64,000 nucleotides of DNA, taken from NCBI GenBank assembly GCA_036392375.1, contig DASVYC010000052.1, positions 1-64,000 of the forward strand, written 5' to 3'. Position 1 is the stretch's first letter, and each line of letters opens with the position of its first letter. Made by a program: the position numbers and the translations under genes. Below are positions 33,889 through 42,705 of this stretch, piece after piece. Below the pieces are notes generated by a model. It made no database searches. It was not told where the DNA came from and worked only from the letters and a program-made list of their open reading frames with translations. The DNA comes from JAFEBO01 sp036392375 (GTDB lineage: Bacteria > Planctomycetota > Phycisphaerae > Phycisphaerales > UBA1924).

Positions 33889-35559
33889 ATGGCCGCGTGG
33901 CTTCTTGGCGTCTTTGTGCTGATCCTGCTCGCGGGCCTCGCGCTCGTCCGTCTCGGCTGGCGCGGCCGCCGCATCAATCGCGATCCGGTGTGTCGCGACT
34001 GCGGGTTCAACCTCCACGCCTTCCGCCTCCCCGACATGCACGGAGTGCCCGCACCCGCCCTCGCGCCCACAGCCGCGTCACACGCCGAGGCAACGCACCC
34101 GGGAATACCCGCGGCACACCCAGGCAGCGAGACTTCCCCAGGCGCAGCGCCAGACCCTGCCCTAATCCCCATCACCGTCACCTGCCCCGAATGCGGCGGC
34201 GGGTTGAAGCGACCCAAAGCCGTTCGGATCGGTGAACGCAAGCGGATGCCGCTGGTCACCGCGCTGGGCGTCGTCATGCTCGCGCTCGCACTGCTGCCCT
34301 TGGGCGGCGGGATGTTCGTCGCAGTCTCGGGGCAGGATTACTCCAAGCACTTGCCGCTCAATGTGCTCATCTTCCAGTCACGCCACACAAGCCGCGACAC
34401 GAGTCGGCTGATTGCGCTCGAACTGGAGCGACGCCTTCTGGCCAAAGCACTGGACCCCAAACAGATCGATCGAGTTGTTGCGAGGGCCTTGGAGCTGCAG
34501 GCGGATTGGTCCACCCCTTGGATCGAAGAATGGGGTTCCGTCTACGAGGCCGCTGCACTCGCCAACGGCGTGAGCCAGGCGCAACGCCAGAGCTGGATCG
34601 CCAACGCCGCGCGGCTGGAGTTGATCCCACGGCAGAAACTGAGGCGTGGCGAGCCGCTCCCGATCCGGCCCGTCTTGCGTGAGTCCCGCATCGCCCCCAA
34701 CGACCAGCATTACGCTCAGTTCTCGCTGAAATCAGCGTCGATCGACGGCCAATCCGTCTCCTCCAGCGGCCTGTGGTCCCGTTTGTTCGGCCGCGCCGGC
34801 GGCGAACCCTCCGTCGCCTTGCAGATCGTGGGCTCCAAGAAGGCCGGAAACTATGGCGCGCAGATGAGCCAATCCATCGGCGCGCTCACGGTTCCCAAGG
34901 ATCTCCCGCCGGGCAAGCACGAGCTCCGCGCCATCCTCTCGATCAACGCCTGGGAATCAGGGAAGCCACTCTCCGCATCGACTAGGGAGCTGCGCTGCGA
35001 GATCGAGATCGTCGAAGACCCCTCTCCTTCCGTCACGCTCGTCCCCGCCACCCCCGAACTCGAAGCCGGCATCGTCGCCGCCCTCACCCCCGACGAAGCC
35101 GTGTGGCGACTGAACGTCGTCTGGCGGGTGGTCAACGGCAAGCGCGAGAGACTGCCCATGCCCCAAAGCTGGTACCTCGACCTGGACTCCGGCCGCGGGC
35201 TCCAGTCCGCCGCCCTCCCGGTGCCCATCCAGATGAAGGCCTTCGGCGTCGGCGCCGACGGCGTGGAGCACGAACTCGGAATCGTCTCCAGCGAACCCTG
35301 GAGCATCGACGACACCAGCTACGCAGCCGGAACGCTGCGTCGCGCGTTCATCGGGGTCAGTGAGCCGATTGAACCCCCGTTCACCATCGTCCTCCGCCCG
35401 GACCGTGAAGCCGCGAAAGCCACCTTCACGCTCACGTCGATATACAACGGCGAGATTCGCGTGCCCGTGAAGAAGGTGCTGTACTCCGACCACAACTATC
35501 GCAACAGCTTCAGAACAAAGCAGGAGCTTCTCGCATCGATCGAGGAGACGAAGCCGTAA
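33889..35559 (+). CDS. Membrane protein with split Cys4 zinc ribbon
   Basis: 556 residues. First membrane helix at about 2-22 (AAWLLGVFVLILLAGLALV). Then a Cys4 ribbon split by a ~55-residue Ala/Pro/His linker: CRDCGFNLHAFRLP (about 39-52) and TCPECGGG (about 100). A second helix lies at about 123-145 (VTALGVVMLALALLPLGGGM), then a large domain (150-556) with mixed helices and strands. 'C..CG..L...........CPECG' ribbons next to membrane helices are very common in planctomycete proteins of unknown role. A smaller example occurs at 57265. It has a good GGGAGGG ribosome-binding site. No function can be assigned. Confidence 0.75.
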   Translation: MAAWLLGVFVLILLAGLALVRLGWRGRRINRDPVCRDCGFNLHAFRLPDMHGVPAPALAPTAASHAEATHPGIPAAHPGSETSPGAAPDPALIPITVTCPECGGGLKRPKAVRIGERKRMPLVTALGVVMLALALLPLGGGMFVAVSGQDYSKHLPLNVLIFQSRHTSRDTSRLIALELERRLLAKALDPKQIDRVVARALELQADWSTPWIEEWGSVYEAAALANGVSQAQRQSWIANAARLELIPRQKLRRGEPLPIRPVLRESRIAPNDQHYAQFSLKSASIDGQSVSSSGLWSRLFGRAGGEPSVALQIVGSKKAGNYGAQMSQSIGALTVPKDLPPGKHELRAILSINAWESGKPLSASTRELRCEIEIVEDPSPSVTLVPATPELEAGIVAALTPDEAVWRLNVVWRVVNGKRERLPMPQSWYLDLDSGRGLQSAALPVPIQMKAFGVGADGVEHELGIVSSEPWSIDDTSYAAGTLRRAFIGVSEPIEPPFTIVLRPDREAAKATFTLTSIYNGEIRVPVKKVLYSDHNYRNSFRTKQELLASIEETKP

Positions 35560-35574
35560 CCGAAGACGCCCGTC

Positions 35575-38500
35575 CTATTTCAGCATCGCTCCCAGATACG
35601 CCCCCGTGTAACTCCCCTTGCTCTTCGCCACCGTCTCCGGCGTCCCCTGAGCCACGATCGTCCCGCCGTTGCTGCCGCCCTCCGGCCCCAGGTCGATGAT
35701 CCAGTCGGCGCACTTGATCACATCCAGGTTGTGCTCGATCACCACCAGCGTGTGCCCCGCGTCGGCCAGGCGATCAAAGACGTGCACGAGCTTGCGGATG
35801 TCCTCAAAGTGCAGCCCGGTCGTCGGCTCGTCGAGCACGTACAGCGTCTTGCCGTACGGGTTCGCCGCCCGCTGCCGCATCGCCTCGAAGCGCTCGGCCC
35901 ACTTGCTCGACTTCTTGCCGGCACCCTTCTTGTTCTTCGCCGGCCCCGCGGCATCCGCGAACTCGTCCAGCGCGTCGCCGGTCTCGCCGCCTTCTGCCTC
36001 ATCCGCCGGCGGCGCCGCACTCCCCGCCTTCAACAGCTCCACCTGCTCCAACGCCCCGAACGTCTTGCCCAGCTCCGTCGCAAGCTTGATCCGCTGCGCC
36101 TCGCCGCCCGAAAGCTGCGTGCTCGGCTGGCCCAGCGTGATGTAGTCCAAACCAACATCGTGCAGGCATTTCAGGAACCGCAGGATCTTCGGATGATTCT
36201 CAAAGAACCCCAGCGACTGCTCGATTGTCATGTCCAAGACGTCGGCGATCGACTTGCCGCGGTACTGGATCTCCAGTGTCTCGCGGTTGTACCGCTTCCC
36301 GCGGCAGACCTCGCACTCCACAAACACATCCGGCAGGAAGTGCATCTCGATCTTCTTCAGCCCCTGCCCCTCGCACGCCTCGCACCGCCCGCCGCCCGAT
36401 TCGCCGCGCACGTTGAACGAGAACCGCCCCGGCTTGTAGCCGCGGACCTTCGCCTCCTTCGTGCCCACGAACACCTTGCGGATCTCGTCGAAGATCCCCA
36501 CGTACGTCGCCGGGTTGCTCCGCGGCGTGCGCCCGATCGGCGACTGATCCACCTCGATCACCCGGTCCAGCGTCTTCGGCCACTTGAACGACCCGTGCGT
36601 CCCCGGCTTCTCCCGCGTTCCGACGAGTTGGTTCTTCGCCGCCGTCAGCAAGATGTCGTTCACCAGCGTGGACTTGCCGCTGCCGCTGACGCCCGTGACG
36701 CACACGAGCCCGCCGGTGGGAATCGCGACGTCGATCTTCTTGAGGTTGTTGTGGGCCGCGCCCTTCACCACGATCGCGTTCTTCTGGTCTAGGTCGCGCC
36801 GCTTCGACGGCACCTCGACCCTCTTCTTCCCCGACAGGTACAGCCCCGTCTGCGACTCCGCCACCTTGCAGATGTCCGCGACCGTCCCCTGGGCGACGAT
36901 CCGCCCCCCGTGCACGCCCGGCCCGGGGCCCACATCCAGCACGTGATCCGCCGCACGGATCATGTCCTCGTCGTGCTCGACGACGAGCACGGTGTTCCCG
37001 ATGTCCGCCAGGTGCCGCAGCGTCTTGATCAGCCGGTCGTTGTCGCGCTGGTGCAGCCCGATCGTCGGCTCGTCGAGCACGTAACACGCGCCGACGAGCC
37101 CGCTGCCCACCTGCGTCGCCAGCCGGATCCGCTGCGCCTCGCCGCCCGAGAGCGTCGCCGTCTTGCGGTCCAGCGACAGGTACTCCAGCCCCACGCCCGT
37201 CAGGAACCGCAGCCGGTTGTTGATCTCCTTCAGGATCGGCTCGGCGATGACCATCTGCTCCTTCGTCAGCGCCAGCCCCTCGATGTACGCCAAGGCATCA
37301 AGGATGTTGAGCCGCGAGAGCTCCGCGATGTTCAGCATCGTGCCGTCGTGCTTGGGCCGCCCGATCACCGACTCGCTGAACCCCTTCTTCGTGTCCGCGC
37401 GGTGCGTGCTCCGCAGCAGCACGTGCAGCGCCTCGATCCGCAGCCGATCGCCGCTGCACTCCGGGCACGGCGTGTTCGACATGAACTGCCCCAGCCACTC
37501 CTTCACCGTCGGGTTGTCCGTCTTCTTCCACCACTCGTTCAATTCCGGCAGCACGCCCTGCCACACGTGCTTGCCGATCTTCAGCTTCGCCCCCTTCCCG
37601 CTCGACGCCTCGCCGCTGTGACCGTGCAGCAGCATCCGCCGCTGATCCGCCGAAAACGTCGCCACCGGCGCCTCGTAGCTCACCCCGAACGCGCGGCAGA
37701 ACTTCTTCAGCCCCCGCTGGAACCACGCCCGCACCGCCATGTTCTTCGCGTACGCCTCGATCGCGCCCTCCGCCAACGACTTCTGGTCGTTCGGCAGCAC
37801 CAGGTGCTCGTCCAATTCCAGCAGCGTCCCCAGACCCGAGCACGTCCTGCACGCGCCCTGCGGCGAGTTGAACGAGAACAGCCGCGGCTCCAGCTCTTCC
37901 AGCGCCACCTCCGGATGATCCGGATCCGAAAACCGCGTCGAGTACGTCACATCCCGCCACCCGCCCGGCGCCCCCGCGTCCTCGAACGACACCGTCAACG
38001 ACCCCTCCGCCAGCCGCAGCGCCGCCTCGATCGATTCCGCCAGCCGCTGCCGCGACTCCGCCCCGATCCCGATCCGATCGATCACCGCATCGATCGAGTG
38101 CTTCTCGAACCGCCCCAGCTTCAGCGGGTTCTCGCTCGGGTCCTTCAGCACATCGCGCAGATCGACCAGGTTCCCATTCACCCGTGCCCGCGTCCATCCC
38201 TGCTTCACCAGGTCCTCAAGCACGTCGCGATGAAAGCCCTTCTTCCCGCGGACCACTGGCGCCAGCACCATCGCACGCGACTGCTCGCCCGGCTTGGCCT
38301 TCTCCATCACCGCGTCCACGATCTGCGTGCTCCCCATCGCGCTGATCACACGCCCCGACCGCTCCAGCACCGCCCCGTCCTTCTTCGTCTTCGTCGCCGC
38401 CCACGAGTGCGGCGTGCCACACCTTGCAAACAACAACCGCAGGTAGTCATAAATCTCCGTCGTCGTCGCCACCGTCGAGCGTGGGTTGCTGCTCGCGCTG

Positions 38501-38814
38501 CGCTGCTCGATCGCGATGGTGGGGGGCACGCCCTCCACCTCGTCCACGTCCGGCTTCTTGAGCTGCTCGAGGAACTGCCGCGCGTACGCCGACAGCGACT
38601 CCATGTACTTGCGCTGGCCCTCGGCGAAGATCGTGTCGAACGCCAGGCTGCTCTTGCCGCTGCCCGACAAACCCGTGATCACCACGAGCTGATCCCGCGG
38701 GATCGTGACGTCGATGTTCTTGAGGTTGTGCTCCCGCGCCCCGCGGACATGGATCACCCGCGCGTCGTACGCCGACACGCCACGCTTCTCGGGTTTTACC
38801 TCCGTACGACCCAT
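35575..38814 (-). CDS. uvrA: Excinuclease ABC subunit UvrA
   Basis: 1079 residues from the ATG at 38814. It is the damage-sensing ATPase of nucleotide excision repair. Both ABC halves are complete: Walker A GLSGSGKSS and GVSGSGKST, signatures LSGGEAQRI twice, and Walker B LDEPTIGL and LDEPTTGL. The C-terminal zinc finger (CEACEGQG...CEVCRGKRY) is intact. The first zinc module lacks its leading CxxC: the usual 'ACPxCG' before LEELEPRLFSFNSPQGAC is replaced by DPDHPEVA, leaving only CRTC. About 75 extra residues, acidic then basic, sit between the last signature and the final Walker B (about 918-983). A GTG at 38916 is a longer alternative start. Genome partner Mfd is at 19149. Confidence 0.96.
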   Translation of the reverse strand: MGRTEVKPEKRGVSAYDARVIHVRGAREHNLKNIDVTIPRDQLVVITGLSGSGKSSLAFDTIFAEGQRKYMESLSAYARQFLEQLKKPDVDEVEGVPPTIAIEQRSASSNPRSTVATTTEIYDYLRLLFARCGTPHSWAATKTKKDGAVLERSGRVISAMGSTQIVDAVMEKAKPGEQSRAMVLAPVVRGKKGFHRDVLEDLVKQGWTRARVNGNLVDLRDVLKDPSENPLKLGRFEKHSIDAVIDRIGIGAESRQRLAESIEAALRLAEGSLTVSFEDAGAPGGWRDVTYSTRFSDPDHPEVALEELEPRLFSFNSPQGACRTCSGLGTLLELDEHLVLPNDQKSLAEGAIEAYAKNMAVRAWFQRGLKKFCRAFGVSYEAPVATFSADQRRMLLHGHSGEASSGKGAKLKIGKHVWQGVLPELNEWWKKTDNPTVKEWLGQFMSNTPCPECSGDRLRIEALHVLLRSTHRADTKKGFSESVIGRPKHDGTMLNIAELSRLNILDALAYIEGLALTKEQMVIAEPILKEINNRLRFLTGVGLEYLSLDRKTATLSGGEAQRIRLATQVGSGLVGACYVLDEPTIGLHQRDNDRLIKTLRHLADIGNTVLVVEHDEDMIRAADHVLDVGPGPGVHGGRIVAQGTVADICKVAESQTGLYLSGKKRVEVPSKRRDLDQKNAIVVKGAAHNNLKKIDVAIPTGGLVCVTGVSGSGKSTLVNDILLTAAKNQLVGTREKPGTHGSFKWPKTLDRVIEVDQSPIGRTPRSNPATYVGIFDEIRKVFVGTKEAKVRGYKPGRFSFNVRGESGGGRCEACEGQGLKKIEMHFLPDVFVECEVCRGKRYNRETLEIQYRGKSIADVLDMTIEQSLGFFENHPKILRFLKCLHDVGLDYITLGQPSTQLSGGEAQRIKLATELGKTFGALEQVELLKAGSAAPPADEAEGGETGDALDEFADAAGPAKNKKGAGKKSSKWAERFEAMRQRAANPYGKTLYVLDEPTTGLHFEDIRKLVHVFDRLADAGHTLVVIEHNLDVIKCADWIIDLGPEGGSNGGTIVAQGTPETVAKSKGSYTGAYLGAMLK

Positions 38815-38963
38815 CGTCACGGGCCGCACTTCCACGGACAAACTCTCACCCTTCTCGCGGGCGCTGGCGGTCGGCACGGGTCGCTCCTCCCTGCTCTCAC
38901 GTCTCGATGGTGTCACGCGCCACTGTAGCGGCGCGTTCCCTGCTTATCGCTTTTCGTTCGGTA

Positions 38964-39245
38964 TCACCGCGCGGATTCCGCCGCCCCAGGCTTCTCGGTG
39001 CCCGGACCCGTAGAACCGCCCGAAGTCTCGGCCGGAGAGGCAGTTGCCCCACGCGGCATCGCCGCCGCCCGCTCCGCCTCCCGCCGCTGCGCTTCCGCTC
39101 GGCTCTTGGCCTTGAAGAACCCCAGCAGCAAAAACCCGATCGCCACGCCGATCAAGTACACGCTCAGACGCCCCAAAAACTCGTTGCGGCTGCGGGTCTT
39201 CTCCATCGGGCTGCGTGTCTCGGGTGTCGCGCTCACGCCGAACAA
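38964..39245 (-). CDS. Small single-pass membrane protein
   Basis: 93 residues with one strong hydrophobic helix (about 28-46, LSVYLIGVAIGFLLLGFF), followed by a basic helix (KAKSRAEAQRREAERAAA) and a Ser/Pro/Gly-rich tail. Codon use matches the neighbours. It lies directly upstream of uvrA on the same strand. No domain is recognised; small proteins of this shape are common in planctomycetes. Topology suggests a membrane-anchored cytoplasmic tail. Confidence 0.65.
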   Translation of the reverse strand: MFGVSATPETRSPMEKTRSRNEFLGRLSVYLIGVAIGFLLLGFFKAKSRAEAQRREAERAAAMPRGATASPAETSGGSTGPGTEKPGAAESAR

Positions 39246-39287
39246 TATGAACCCGTCCTCTCACGCCGGAGCCAAAGGGCCGATTGG

Positions 39288-39293
39288 TATACT
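39288..39293 (+). promoter_or_regulatory. Probable extended -10 box (TTGGTATACT) of the metal efflux operon
   Basis: TATACT preceded by TTGG, 14 nt upstream of the ATG at 39307. The predicted start would leave only a short leader. No clear -35 was seen. Confidence 0.4.
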
Positions 39294-39306
39294 CACCCGC
39301 TCTCGC

Positions 39307-39717
39307 ATGCCCCCCGCTCTGATCAAACTCGTCGCCACGCTCCTGCTGATCGTGCAGGGTTTGGTCGCGTCCGTCGGCGGGCCGGTGCTCTGCTTCTCCC
39401 TCCGCGACTGCGATCACCATCCACTCGCCTGCTCGGATCACGATCTCGCCGCCGCCAGCCAATCCGCGGACTTCCCCGCGGCTGAGCAATCCGCGCCCGA
39501 CTGCGGCTGCCATCTCCACGTCCCCCGTCCCCCCAGCGACCTCGTTCCCAACACCAAGTCGCACACGCCCGACACCCGCCCCGTCGGCCCGCCCCAAGCG
39601 CTCTCCGAAGCGCTGATCCGCGAGCCCTCACGTCCGGTCGCGCACCGCCCGGCCCCGCCGCCCCAACGCGGCACAGTCCAGGCCCGCATCCTCTCCTCCA
39701 TGCGCCTGCGCATCTAG
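39307..39717 (+). CDS. Secreted Cys/His-rich protein at the head of the efflux operon
   Basis: 136 residues. N-terminal signal peptide (LIKLVATLLLIVQGLVASVG), then a mature part dense in potential metal ligands: CFSLRDCDHHPLACSDHD and then DCGCHLHV. The C-terminal half is Pro/Arg-rich. Proteins like this often precede CusCBA/CzcCBA-type efflux genes and may bind or sense copper or another soft metal in the periplasm. The start was set at 39307 because a -10 box lies just upstream; an in-frame ATG at 39246 is possible. It is followed by the TolC-family gene after 190 bp. Confidence 0.7.
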   Translation: MPPALIKLVATLLLIVQGLVASVGGPVLCFSLRDCDHHPLACSDHDLAAASQSADFPAAEQSAPDCGCHLHVPRPPSDLVPNTKSHTPDTRPVGPPQALSEALIREPSRPVAHRPAPPPQRGTVQARILSSMRLRI

Positions 39718-39907
39718 CCCCTGCGCATCGAGCCGCGCCCACCCGCGCCCACCAGCCGCAATCGCCGCTCAGCGACGACGCTCCTGAGTGCGCCTCCCAC
39801 GCGGCCACACCGCGTCCGCCACGCGCCCGCACCCCGCCAACCGCGTGGCACCGATCCCCAACCTCACCCGCTCTTGGCCCACTCCGTGCCCCGCTCTCGG
39901 AGACCGC

Positions 39908-41317
39908 ATGCCGCGATTCCATCTTCCGAACCCCGTGCCCCGCCGCCCGATCCGCGCCGCCGCGCTCGCGCTGTCCATCGGGCTTGCCGGCTGCCAGTCC
40001 TACCAACCACGCCCGCTCGATCTCCCGGCCCACGCCGACGCGTTCCTCGCCCGCACGCCCGACAGCCAAGAGGTGCGCGAATTCGCGCAGTCGCTCGCCG
40101 CCGGTGTGTCGCAAGTCACTTTCGATCCTTCCGACGGCCTCACCTGCCCCGAGGCCGAGGTCATCGCGCTCGTCTATAACGCCGATCTCCGCCTCGCCCG
40201 CCTCCGCGCCGGGATCACACGGGCCAGCGCCGACCACGCCGGCCTCTGGGAAGACCCGACCCTGGGCGTCGATCTCACCCGCATCCTCCAATCCACGCCC
40301 GAGCCGTGGAAACTCTTCTCCACACTCGGTCTCACTATCCCCGTCTCGGGCCGCCTCGCGATCGAGCAGCAGCGCGCCGACGCCCAGCACGCCGCCGAGC
40401 TCGCGCGGCTCGCCCTGCGCGAGTGGGCCGTCCGCATGTCCGTCCGCCGCGCCTGGCGCGAATGGTCCGCGCTCGACGCCCAGCTCGCTGCCGGACGTGA
40501 CTTCCTGACCCGCGTGGACCAGGTCCTCGCCGTCGTGAACAAGATGGAGCAGGCCGGCGAGATCGCCCGCACCGAGGCCCGCCTCTTCCGCATCGAGAAG
40601 GCCACCCGCGCCTCAGACCTCGCGCTGCTCGCCTCCAGCGCCGCCCGCGCCGAGCTCGAGCTCCGCCGCCTCATGGGCCTCGCCCCCAACGCCCCGCTCC
40701 GCTTCCATCCCCAACTCCACCCCCAACTCCAACCCCATCTCGCCGCGCCACCGCCCGCCGCCACGCTCGAGCACACCAGCCTTGCCATCCAGGTCGCCAC
40801 CGCCGAGTACCGCGCCGCCGAGCGCACGCTCGAACTCGAGGTACGCAAGCAATACCCCGATCTGCACCTCTCCCCAGGCTACGGCCGCGAGGACGCGCAG
40901 GACCAAGTCCTGCTCGGCCTCTCGCTCCCGCTCCCCATCCTCAACGCCAACCGCCGCGCCATCGCCGAGGCCCGCGCCCAGCGCGAGCTCGCCCGCGGCG
41001 CCGCCGAGACCACGCTCGAACAGACCGTCGCCGCCGTCCGCGCAACCGAGCTCCGTCTCGCGGCCGCCGAAACCCATCGGCGCACACTCGAAAACGAGAT
41101 CGTCCCCCTCGTCGACGCCCAGTACGACGACGCCCGCCAGGTCGCCCGCCTGGGCGAGGTCAACACCCTCGTGCTCCTCGAAAGCCTGAAACGCCAGCAC
41201 GAAGCCAAGCTGGCGCTCGTCGCCGCCGCACGCGACGAGGCCCTCGCTGCCGTCGATCTCGACGAACTCCGCGGCCCTCCTCTCTCGCCCACCACCCCGT
41301 CGCCGTCCACCAACTGA
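39908..41317 (+). CDS. TolC-family outer-membrane efflux lipoprotein (CusC/CzcC-like)
   Basis: 469 residues. Lipoprotein signal with lipobox GLAGC (Cys about 29). The rest is the TolC/OEP fold: two repeats of long amphipathic helices, e.g. AEVIALVYNADLRLARLRAG and EYRAAERTLELEVRKQYPDL, followed by LHLSPGYGREDAQDQVLLGL and the second helical hairpin. It should form the outer-membrane exit duct of a tripartite metal efflux pump. Gene order (OMF, adaptor, RND pump) is the standard Cus/Czc order; the adaptor gene starts 10 bp downstream. Confidence 0.92.
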   Translation: MPRFHLPNPVPRRPIRAAALALSIGLAGCQSYQPRPLDLPAHADAFLARTPDSQEVREFAQSLAAGVSQVTFDPSDGLTCPEAEVIALVYNADLRLARLRAGITRASADHAGLWEDPTLGVDLTRILQSTPEPWKLFSTLGLTIPVSGRLAIEQQRADAQHAAELARLALREWAVRMSVRRAWREWSALDAQLAAGRDFLTRVDQVLAVVNKMEQAGEIARTEARLFRIEKATRASDLALLASSAARAELELRRLMGLAPNAPLRFHPQLHPQLQPHLAAPPPAATLEHTSLAIQVATAEYRAAERTLELEVRKQYPDLHLSPGYGREDAQDQVLLGLSLPLPILNANRRAIAEARAQRELARGAAETTLEQTVAAVRATELRLAAAETHRRTLENEIVPLVDAQYDDARQVARLGEVNTLVLLESLKRQHEAKLALVAAARDEALAAVDLDELRGPPLSPTTPSPSTN

Positions 41318-41326
41318 ACCACTCTC

Positions 41327-42289
41327 ATGGCCCGCACACCCATGCACACCCTCCTCCACCGCACCGTCGCCCTTGCCGCGGCACTCACACTCGCCGCCTG
41401 CGACCGCGCTCCCAAAACCGACCCCGCACCCGTCGCCGCCCACGACTCCCACGAGCACGACGAGTCCCCGACCAACCGCGTGGACATACCCGCCGCCGTG
41501 CGCCAAAACCTCGGCATCACCTTCGCCAAGGTTGAATACCGCAACGTCGCCCAGACCCTCCGCATTCCCGGCCGCTTCGAACTGCTCCCCACCGCGCGCC
41601 GCGAGTACCGCGCGCCCCTCGCCGGCCGCGTCGAGCTGCTCGTCACCCAGTTCCAGAGAGTCGAACCCGGCACGCCCCTCTACCGCGTCGACTCCTCCGC
41701 CTGGCGCGACCTGCACGAACAGATCGCGGCGGTGCAGGCCACGGTGGACTCCATGGGCCCGCTCCGCGACGCCCATCGCCGCCACGAACAAAGCCTCGCC
41801 GACAAAATGAACCTCTGGCAGGACCGTCTCCGCCAGCTCGACGAGCTCCGCGCCGCCGGCGGCGGGAGCGCCGCCCAGTTCACCGAGGCCCGTGCAACAC
41901 TGAACGCCACCCAGGCCGAGCTCGCCGATGTCATGGAGAAGGACGCCGAGCTGCAGGCCCAGCAGAAAAAAGCCGAGGCCGAACTCCGCGCCCTGAAGTC
42001 CCGACACGACCTGCTCGTCCGCGGCAGCACCTGCCCCGACACCCATGAAGGCATCGAACCCGGCAGCGGCTTCACCGTCTGCGCCGTCGCGCCCGGCATC
42101 GTTGAATCCATCGCCATCACCCCCGGCGGCCTCGCCGAGGAGAACGCCCACATCGTCACCCTCGTCCAGCCCGAACAGATCCGCTTCCGTGCCCGCGGCC
42201 TGCAGTCCGATCTCGGCCGCCTCCGCGAGGCCTCCCCGCTCGCATCGCCCCGCCCCAGGGCGGCAGCACGCCTCTCCAAGACGCGATGA
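41327..42289 (+). CDS. Efflux adaptor (CusB/HlyD-like), N-terminal part before a frameshift
   Basis: 320 codons. Lipoprotein signal (TVALAAALTLAACDRAPK), a His/Asp-rich metal-ligand patch (HDSHEHDES), beta-barrel and lipoyl-like start (IPGRFELLPTARREYRAPLA), coiled-coil hairpin (about 120-230) and second lipoyl half. After LQSDLGRLRE the frame runs into a short unrelated tail (ASPLASPRPR...) and stops. The continuing domain is in the next frame (GLPARIAPPQGGSTPLQDAM, then the product at 42286). One missing base near 42229-42231 explains both. As sequenced the adaptor is broken; a sequencing error is the main alternative. Confidence 0.85.
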   Translation: MARTPMHTLLHRTVALAAALTLAACDRAPKTDPAPVAAHDSHEHDESPTNRVDIPAAVRQNLGITFAKVEYRNVAQTLRIPGRFELLPTARREYRAPLAGRVELLVTQFQRVEPGTPLYRVDSSAWRDLHEQIAAVQATVDSMGPLRDAHRRHEQSLADKMNLWQDRLRQLDELRAAGGGSAAQFTEARATLNATQAELADVMEKDAELQAQQKKAEAELRALKSRHDLLVRGSTCPDTHEGIEPGSGFTVCAVAPGIVESIAITPGGLAEENAHIVTLVQPEQIRFRARGLQSDLGRLREASPLASPRPRAAARLSKTR

Positions 42290-42705
42290 CCGGCACGCTC
42301 CAGCTCGGGCTCACCGCCGACGCCGACGAACGGACCGTCGATCTCTTCGTCACCCCCGCCACACTCACGCCCTGGGCCCGCGCCGGCGTCTCGGCCCACT
42401 TGGAGATTGTCCTCTCCGGTTCTGCCCCAGCCACCGACGAACTCGCTATCCCGCTCTCTGCTGTTGTCCGCGATGGCGCCAAGCCCGTCATCTTCCGCCG
42501 CGATCCTGCCGACCCCGACAAGGTGATCCGCCTCGACGCCGACCTCGGCATCTCCGACGGCCGTTGGGTCGTCATCCACAGCGGCGTCAAGGAAGGCGAC
42601 GAGATCGTCCTCGGCGGCAACTTCCAGCTCATGCTCGCCACCAGCGGCAGCTCCAAGGCCGGGCACTTCCACTCCGACGGCACCTTCCACGAAGGGAGCC
42701 ACTGA
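42286..42705 (+). CDS. Efflux adaptor (CusB/HlyD-like), C-terminal part after the frameshift
   Basis: 139 codons from an internal ATG. This is the membrane-proximal end of the same adaptor: TGTLQLGLTADADERTVDLF, VSAHLEIVLSGSAPATDELA and VVIHSGVKEGDEIVLGGNFQ are the closing strands of HlyD/CusB proteins. The C-terminus is His-containing (AGHFHSDGTFHEGSH). Restoring the frame gives an intact protein of about 459 residues spanning 41327-42705. The ATGA overlap with the first part could in principle allow reinitiation and a two-piece adaptor. Its stop overlaps the ATG of the pump gene. Confidence 0.8.
   Translation: MTGTLQLGLTADADERTVDLFVTPATLTPWARAGVSAHLEIVLSGSAPATDELAIPLSAVVRDGAKPVIFRRDPADPDKVIRLDADLGISDGRWVVIHSGVKEGDEIVLGGNFQLMLATSGSSKAGHFHSDGTFHEGSH

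Noticed and set aside
42045..42704. RND pump start at 42045
   Set aside because: The extension overlaps the adaptor gene in another frame and reads Ser/Pro/Arg; the family start is MLARLIAFSLRQ at 42705.
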